Source: BRH-c54 sp965284565 (lineage in GTDB: Bacteria; Bacteroidota; Bacteroidia; Flavobacteriales_E; Vicingaceae). Taken from it: a stretch of 64,000 nt of DNA. Position numbers and translations under genes: made by a program. Positions 50,705 to 58,800 of this stretch are shown here, piece after piece. The stretch is taken from contig OZ260100.1 of assembly GCA_965284565.1 (NCBI GenBank), forward strand, positions 3,314,118-3,378,117, read 5' to 3'. The notes beneath the pieces are model-generated. The model had not been told where the DNA came from. It worked only from the letters and a program-made list of their open reading frames with translations, and ran no database searches. Positions within the stretch are counted from its first letter, which is position 1; every line of letters starts with the position of its first letter.

Positions 50705-51355
50705 TTAATTATTTTTTTTTACTTTTTCTGTTACTTTTGGAGCTGATTCCCCTGATTCATTAAATGCTTTTTCTGCTTTTTTAGCTTCTTTTACTTCTGG
50801 AGATAAATCTTGTTCTGCCACTTCTACAGGCACTAATATCATTATTGTACCAAGATTTCTATCAATAGTTCCCATACTAAGAGGAATAATCATTTCTTCC
50901 GAAGAATCTTCCCCTAAATTAAGACTTCCTGACAATACTTTTTCTTCATTTACTAATAGCATTTGTGCCCAGTCTGTAACTAATTTTGAATATTCTTTTG
51001 TTATTACAACATTATTTTCATTAGGTTTAGGAGTTCTTCCATCAGATAAATAATTTGCTAAATCTGCCATAAAAACATCACTTTGTGATAGAGACATAGG
51101 GATGTATCCATTTTTTTTAGCCGCAGAAACTACTGTTGTGGCTCTGTTTAGTGCAATAATTCCTGCTATTGCTCTTTCTCTATCAGCATAATAATCAGAA
51201 TTTACAATTAAATCTATATAAGGAACGAATAAATTAAAAACTTCCAAAATCGCCCCCATTCTCATTCCAATTTTTGCAGATGATGAATTTACTACATTTG
51301 TTACAACAGGTGTGCACCGCACTGTTATGTGTATGCTTGTAGCTACACATTTCAT
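50705..51355 (-). CDS. Orphan tip protein beginning inside a cassette repeat
   Basis: The 216-aa frame starts at an ATG in repeat copy D, so its first 15 residues (MKCVATSIHITVRCT) are repeat-encoded. The rest has an A/G-rich hydrophobic part (about 20-75) and a Lys/Glu-rich tail (K-V-T-E-K-V-K-K-N-N) resembling the Lys-rich end of the large RHS tip. No toxin motif is visible. It could be a translated fusion or only a silent cassette. Confidence 0.5.
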   Translation of the reverse strand: MKCVATSIHITVRCTPVVTNVVNSSSAKIGMRMGAILEVFNLFVPYIDLIVNSDYYADRERAIAGIIALNRATTVVSAAKKNGYIPMSLSQSDVFMADLANYLSDGRTPKPNENNVVITKEYSKLVTDWAQMLLVNEEKVLSGSLNLGEDSSEEMIIPLSMGTIDRNLGTIMILVPVEVAEQDLSPEVKEAKKAEKAFNESGESAPKVTEKVKKNN

Positions 51356-51424
51356 CTAATCCTCACTTCAAATCTACCATATCCCATTTTATTTTTCATC
51401 AATCAACTTCTTTGGTACACTAGC
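51312..51424. repeat. Cassette-boundary hairpin repeat, copy D
   Basis: Hairpin at 51327-51350. The conserved part resembles copy A; the far end is the coding 3-prime end of the 317-aa gene and finishes ACACTAGC, one base from ACACTACC. Confidence 0.8.
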
Positions 51425-52342
51425 TTCAAAAAAACCAGTTAAGTCGTTATAATAAATATTCGCAACAAGCATTATCTTTTCTTGATCTTTAAAATTTGAT
51501 GTTTTAAATAAATTTAATGTAAATGTAAACTGGGCACCTCTTTTATAAACTTCTGATTCATTAGGTATATTATGAGTATCAACCATTATAATTTTACTAT
51601 TATACCCATCAGCTATATAATAAATTAGATGTTTGGTGTTAAATGGTAAATAATAATAAACTGTATCATGATTTTCAAAAATCAATTCTTCCTTATTAGC
51701 AATTCCATTTAAAAAAGATTCAACCAATATCACTTTAATTTTGGTCTCATAGTCAAATATCGTATCTCCATTACTTTTAATATTTTTTATTAAAGCTAAT
51801 TGTCCAACGACTTCAAGATTATTTTCATTTTTTCCAATACTATCTTCTACATACATAGAAGTTAAATATGAATTGAAAGGTTCAATAATAAAATAACAAC
51901 CTCTTATCTCAGTAACATATAGATTTGTACTCATTAATGATTTATCTACATAAAAATTAATATTTAAACTAAAATGCTTACCAAACTCTATTTCTTCTGT
52001 ACTAAGTACATCCAAACCCTTGTATTCAATATTCACAGATTCCTTGTTATTAAATATTTCTTGAACCAATTCATTATAATTTTTTCTAAAAATTGCTAAA
52101 AGAGTGTCAGCATCTTTAATCGATAAATATTTATCACTTAATTTATTATTATTTCTTTTATTAAAACTTGACATCGCTTCAACCAATATTTCTTTATCTA
52201 GCAATTTCTCATAATTTGAAAAATTTCTATCCTTAAGTGTATTAATATGTGCCTTTGCAACATCCTCAAATGACTCAAACTGACATTGGGAATAAAATCT
52301 ATTAGACACAATTAAAAAAAATATATATAAACAAATTCTCAT
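51389..52342 (-). CDS. Secreted 317-aa protein of unknown function
   Basis: A signal peptide (first 18-19 residues, ends F-Y-S-Q) and a mature, mixed alpha/beta protein with no known motif. Its last residues (A-S-V-P-K-K-L-I-D-E-K) are nearly duplicated at 13418-13455, where they follow GGTAGTGT. It lies 5 bases after the 155-aa membrane protein and may be part of the immunity set of the large RHS protein. Confidence 0.6.
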   Translation of the reverse strand: MRICLYIFFLIVSNRFYSQCQFESFEDVAKAHINTLKDRNFSNYEKLLDKEILVEAMSSFNKRNNNKLSDKYLSIKDADTLLAIFRKNYNELVQEIFNNKESVNIEYKGLDVLSTEEIEFGKHFSLNINFYVDKSLMSTNLYVTEIRGCYFIIEPFNSYLTSMYVEDSIGKNENNLEVVGQLALIKNIKSNGDTIFDYETKIKVILVESFLNGIANKEELIFENHDTVYYYLPFNTKHLIYYIADGYNSKIIMVDTHNIPNESEVYKRGAQFTFTLNLFKTSNFKDQEKIMLVANIYYNDLTGFFEASVPKKLIDEK

Positions 52343-52347
52343 AAAAA

Positions 52348-52815
52348 TTATACAGTTTTATATGTTCCTATTTTAATATTTGTCACTCCTTTCTTCTTCA
52401 AAAGATTTATAATGTCGTTCAACTTTCTATAATCATTAGAAATACTAATAGATAGTTCTTTTTCTTTTTCTTTTTCATAATAATGTATAGTAAGTATAAA
52501 CTTTAATTGTTTTGAAACCACAGGAGTATATTGTTCTACTCTTGTAATTTTGGAATACAATATACTTTTTTTCCTCTTAAAGGGAGACAAACTGAAATAA
52601 GAAATAACCTTATCATTTGTAAATTCAAGAGTCTTATTTCCTATAAGAATAAAAATAACTATAGAAGTAATAAACACTAAAATAATATAACATATTTTAT
52701 TTATTACAAAAGTTTCTAGACCATAAATTATAACAGATCCTATGAAAGTAATAAAAATAACAAACAATAATATGCTAAATTTACCAGAAGATTTAATTAT
52801 TATTTTATCCATCAT
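52348..52815 (-). CDS. Membrane protein with PH-like domain, candidate immunity protein of the large RHS
   Basis: The 155-aa product has two membrane segments (about 12-32 and 38-56) and a soluble C-terminal part with strands (T-L-E-F-T-N-D-K-V-I-S-Y-F and Y-S-K-I-T-R-V-E) like a bacterial PH/YdbT-type domain. Met1 and Met2 are alternative starts. It is the first gene after the RHS gene, 29 bases away, the standard position for an immunity gene. The function is inferred from position. Confidence 0.6.
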   Translation of the reverse strand: MMDKIIIKSSGKFSILLFVIFITFIGSVIIYGLETFVINKICYIILVFITSIVIFILIGNKTLEFTNDKVISYFSLSPFKRKKSILYSKITRVEQYTPVVSKQLKFILTIHYYEKEKEKELSISISNDYRKLNDIINLLKKKGVTNIKIGTYKTV

Positions 52816-52844
52816 TTTTTAGTCAAAAATACATTATTATTTTG

Positions 52845-55800
52845 TTAAAATTTATTTTTGGATTTACTTACCACCGGTCCTTTATCTCCTTTTTTCTTAT
52901 CCTTTACAGGCTTACCTGTATTTTTATTCTTATTTTTAACAAGCTTCTTTACTTTTGCCGATTCTAAGCTGTTTTTATGACCAGTTTTCACAGCATCTAC
53001 TACATTATTTATTGCATTTAATTCACCAAGTAGGACAAGTGCTAATTTATACGTATCTTCATCAAGTGAAATATCTGGATTATTAACTGCATTTCGAATC
53101 AAACTCCTCATTCCATTTGCAAAACTTGCTACGCTTACACCAGCCTCTAAAAACTTTAATTGATCATTAGTTAAACCTAAACGTTCAAATAAAGTTTCAG
53201 TATCAGCAAGTACTACACCAGACAAACTGTTTGCTGTTAACAACATGTCTGATATCCCTATCACGTACTCTATAGCTGTTCCTCCCCCTTTAATTAAGGC
53301 AGCACCTTCTCCAAAAGTTAAAATAGTCCCCCAAAACTGGAGTGTGAGTTTAAGTCCTTCCAACGGACTTGAATTCACTTTGTGTTCCCATTGGTAGAAA
53401 AGCATTTTATTTCTAATTGTCCAACTTGACTCAGCCGCAACCATTGACTCTATATAATTCACACCAAAACTTTGTAACAGTTTAGCATCTTTATCATCAT
53501 CGGTAGATTCATTAAACACATATGAATTATAAAATTCTTTACCATCATCATTCACTTGTATCCTAACTATAACTTGGCTTTCACTTTCTACAACCAAGAA
53601 CGTCCCATCTCCTACTCCTTTAGTAAACCCTAATAATTTTAGTTGTTTTATTAATGCCTTAGCTATATGAGCAAACCTGGGTCCTTTTCCAAACTCATCT
53701 ATAAATACAATTGGATTATTTGCCGCATAAATGTAAGTAGACAAACTTGGAAAGTTTTTACTTCTTGGATCTCTACTTAAAAACATTGTCACTCTACTAT
53801 CATAAATTCTCGCACCAAAATCTAAATGACTACCACTCCCATTTCCTAACGAATTTTCTTTTCTCATTCCATTAAATCCATATTCCACTTCATTAGGATT
53901 AAAACTTCTCATACTCATCCCGAATGGATAGGTATCGGAAAAACTCAACACCTGTGGACTGAAATAATCCCCTGCATCAATGATAGTTAAATCGCCCTGA
54001 TTATTAAGCAGTTTTGCATCCGAAATCACCACTCTGACCGACCCCAAATGGTCGTTTAAGAAATACTGTTTTTTTCCTATTTCTCTGCCTGCCGCTGCTA
54101 CTGCTTCTTCTCCAAATAATTTATATACTTGGGTAGGTAATGCTGAGGCAAAGTGGTAAGGGCTATAATTAATGTCAGTAGGAATAGTGTTGATGCTACC
54201 ATTATAACTGTGTATTTCATTTGCAGCTGCATCCATATTGGGCATGTACAGTTTTCCGTTTACTCCTCTGCGTATTTCGCTAAATAAATACACACTGGTA
54301 GGATTTAAGGGGTTGAGGGTGGTAGTATTTAGGGGGGAGTATTTCCAAAGGTTGCGTTCGCTTTCGTTTCCGCTTGCTCCGTCTAAATAAATGCCTCGTT
54401 GGCTCAGGTACATGGTTTGGTTGTCGGCATCGTATTCCGCTCTTCCTTCGCCATAGTTGCCTCCGTAGTTGTTTACCAGCGTATGGTCTAGTATATCTAC
54501 TACGCCTGTGGTGCTTATTTTATCGGGGTGCAGGGCTATGCTGTACACATCGAACACGCGGTGGCTAAAGCCGGTTACGTATTTATCGTGCTGGTACCAC
54601 AAGAGTTTATCTCCTTCGGGTGCTATTTGTAGTTCGCCTTGTTCGGTATTGCCGCATCCGTTTATCTGGTACAACACGTGTTGTTGCAGTTGGGTGGTGT
54701 TGTTTATAAATTCAAAGGCTACAATTTCTGTAGTGCCTTGGTCGGGCAATGCTACATTAGGGGTATAGCGGGTACTGTAAATTATTTTTTTGTTGTTAAC
54801 GTGGTCTTCGTAAGCGGTAAAGTGTAAGCCATATTGTGCTGTAGTGGTGGTAGTCATGGCTACGTTTACCTGGGTAGCATCTACTTCACCTGCATTGATA
54901 AGCGTACCATAACCTTGTTCATCCATGTCTATGATATGATACATGGGTTGCTTGTTGGTATTTAGGGTAACTACCGCATATTTATTTATGGCTAAATTAA
55001 TGACAATAGGCTTGCTGTTGATGTCGATATTACTAATCAATTCTGTATTTTTCATTAGTTTGCCTGTGGCATCGTAAATTAAGCACGCATCTTTGTTGCC
55101 CAAGTATTTTTCGGCAAGTACTACATAAAATTGTAATTCGCCATCGGTATTTTCGGCAATGGCTACTCCATTTTTGGCTATTCCTAAAAAGTTGGTGGTA
55201 GCAGGTATGTCTGGTGTGGTTGGTGTAGCGTATTCGGTACTGTTATATTCTAAGTGTATTACTTTTTGTTGGCAAAGCTGGTTGGTAGCATCAATTAACG
55301 CATTTTTGTTGCTGCTGGTAATCCAGTTTTGGTATTCGGATTTTTTTTGTATTCCGCTACCTAGTGGAGCAAAAGGAATGTTACCGGAGCTTCCGCTTAC
55401 ATTTAGGGAGGCTGCTAATACTTTGCTTGCTGTGCGTTGTCCTAAACGGTCGGAGCCATAAATGGGTTGCTCTTTTAGTTGTAGGGTAACATCGAAGTTA
55501 CTGCCATTTTCTACTGCTGTTTTTTCATATACGGCAAGGGTGTTTCCTTGGGCATCTCGCACGTAGTAGGTGATGGTAACTTCGTTTACCAAGAAATTGG
55601 CTGTGGCAGGGTTGGCATCTGCTCCTGATAGATTTCCTGCTGCATCAATTTTTTTATTAGCGGTTTTTTTAATTCTGTTGCCTGAGGCATCGTACTCAAA
55701 GTCTATTTTTTCTACTTGGTAAACGTTTGCTCCGCTGTTGGTGCTAATGGTTTTGGTAACTTGTTTTACTTTTCCGTAAACGGTCCAGTAGATGTTGGTA

Positions 55801-58800
55801 GCTACATCAAACAATTGATATCCGGCACCAAAATCCATCCGTTCTTGAGCGGTTTCTATGGTTAGGTTTCCTATTCCATCATAGGTATAGGTATGGGTGG
55901 CTTCTAAATCGCCTCTTCCGCCTACTGTATTGGTACTGTTATCGGTTACGGAAGTAAGTTGGTTGCTGTTTAGGGCTACTCCTGCTAATCCATTATCGTA
56001 GGTATAGTCTAATTCATCCATTAGTATTCCTAACTCGTTGTATCGGTCTAAGTTCAGGAGGTTACCGTTGGCATCGTAGGTATAATTGGTTTTGTAGGCG
56101 TCTGCTGCATTTGGTCCGGTGGTATAAGCTGTCCAAGTGTCTGTTCCTGTATTTTCTAAGTTAGTAGATTGTTTGATACGGTTTAATACATCATACTTAT
56201 AAACGCTTGCTCTTGGGTTAACACTTGGGTCTTTTTCTCCCGAAGTACTGTTTAACTGGCTGTGTACCCAATGGCTAATGTTTCCGTTGTACAGGTCAGC
56301 TGCATTGTTGGTAGCCGAGGCATATAAATCGTTAAAGGACGAAGCTCCTGTAGTGCTGTTATGGTGGAAATTATTGACATTACGATAATCTCCCTTGTAA
56401 TAGCCTAAGCTCATACCAAAGTAATCTTCGGCTACTTTGTTGGTTTGTTGCCAAGGAGTAGTGGCGGTTACTAATTCGCCATCATTTCCGGGATCAGTGT
56501 TATTGCTCATGTTAGGGCTATTAATGGATTTTAGCCATCCGTGTATGGTGTAGATGTAATCTAAGCCTTGTACATGGTCTTCGCCTATGGTATTTCGTTT
56601 TAATGGTCCGTGGGCGTAGTATTCGTAATGGGCATCGTTATCCCACAGTTGGTTATCGATAGAGGTGAATACATGGGTTAAACGGTTTTCTGCATCGTAT
56701 TCGTATTTATGGAAAAATTTATCGCTACGGTTTTCATTGTAACGTACTTTTAATACGTTGCCACTTATTAAATCGTATTCATAGGCAATGTAGTTTCTGC
56801 CCAGTTCGGCATCTTCTTGTATCAGCCATTCTACGTTTCCGTGCGGATCGTAACTGTAGTAGGTATGGTATTGGTCGTTGGTGGTATTTAAGTCACCATC
56901 TTCATCGTTAAACACAAAACTTACTCTGTTTTGCAGGTAGCGTTGTGGTAAACCATAATAATCTACTTGTGCAGGGGTGGTATAGTTTGTTTTGGTTATT
57001 TCCGTATTTATAATTCCTGCCAGCGTGTTATCAGGATAGTTGACATCATTGGCATAGGTGGTTACGTTGGCTGGTAATGCAGGGTCTGCAAAGTTTAATC
57101 CTGTGGCATTGCTTTCACCTACTTCTATAATTCTGCCGAGTTCATCGTATTTGGTGTAGCTGAATACTCCATCTGTATTTTGTTGTTCATTTTGTGAAAA
57201 ACGCAGGCGGTTTAGTGCATCATAAATAAAGTTGGTGGTTCCTCCATCGGGCGTATTTTGACTGATGAGTTGCCCCAAACTGTTGTATTGGTATTTGGTT
57301 TCCATGGTATGGTCGGGAACAAATTTACTTACGGCAGGTAAACTACTAGGGCTAGCGGCTCTGTAATCAATTATTTCTTGTATTTCATTTGTTGTGCTGT
57401 TTGTTCCATCAGTTAGCAGAACTACCCCCTGAGGCGGCACTGTTTTGGTTAACTGCCCTGCTCTATCGTAATAATAAAGGGTATAGTGGTGTTCGTTTAC
57501 TTCATAACTAATGTTGGTAGAATCTCTAAAGATATTGAGGTCGAAACAATTGTCTTCGAAGGCAGTAATCATTCCTTGTGTTTGGCTCTGCAAACAAGCC
57601 ATGGTGCTAGACATCATTTCGTTGGCTGCTTCTGCCATGTTATCTTTTAGGTTAATGTCCACTTCTTCGGGAGCTTCTACATCATCAGTTGAAACAGGTT
57701 TAGCCCATACAAAGCTAAATTCGGGAAATTCAGGAACAGGAGGAATGGTAATTTTTACTCCGGGGAAGGAGGTACTACAACCGTTGGCATCTGTAATTAC
57801 TAAGGTGTAGATTACCGGGTCACCATCAGGATCGGCATATTCGGCAAAATCGGCAGTGCTTGTTGTTGGGCTGGTATGGTTATGTACCATAATGTCGTTG
57901 GTTACGGTTACCTGAACGGTAACGTTAAAAGGTGTAACGCCATCGGTTTGTAAGGCGTGATAAATAGTAGAAGTAGCACCATCATATATCCAATAAGGGT
58001 ATATATATTCGTATTGTCCAGTAACAGGGGTTAATAATGCTGCAATAACAGGGTCGTTTGTATTAAATGGTATGGGTAAGGTGTTAGGATTAGTAATCGT
58101 ATTGTTGTATCTGGCATCTAATTCAACTAACAATGCTGTATTACCAGTAACTACATCAGCTGTAAGTACATTTCCAAAAGTGGGCGAACTTGGGTCGGGG
58201 TCGGTAAATTTTAAATCTCCTGTAGTGCCATCAACTGTAAAAATTACCGTTCTAGTTTCTATGGAGGGTTGTCCTTCCAGGAACCATTCGTAATTTAAGG
58301 GAGCTGTTCCTCCTGTGGCACATAGTTCTAGCTCGCAACCCGTAATGGAAATATTGTCTTCATAAGTGGCTGAGGGTGCTAAGGTAGCATCCGTCCCAAC
58401 ATAAGCCGGTGTTGGGGTAATTCCTAAGGTACACAATACAATAGGGTCTGGAAAAGTTAAGTTAGTTGATATATCGGGAGAAGTAACGGGGCCACAACCT
58501 AAGGCGGTGTTTACATCATTTACGGTAAGGGTAACTGCTCCGCCCGGTGCTGTTGGTATAGAGATATTGTCATCTGTAGAGGCGGAGTTGCTCCAACTAT
58601 AAGTGTAATTGCCGCTTCCTCCTGCTACTATTGCGTTAATTTGTGCAGGGTCTCCCGGACATAGTGGTTGAATGATTTCAAAGTTGATGGTGATGGGGTT
58701 AAATTGTTGTACGGTAAAATAGAGTATTTCTGTACAAGAACCATCTTCTACTGTTACAGAGTATTCTCCCGGTTGGGTAATATTTTGCGTTGATGCTGTT

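Noticed and set aside
45961..51424. The hairpin repeats as integron attC sites
   Set aside because: GTTATGT/C is one base off the GTTRRRY core and no matching RYYYAAC partner lies at the other end of the repeat; no integron integrase is in the window.
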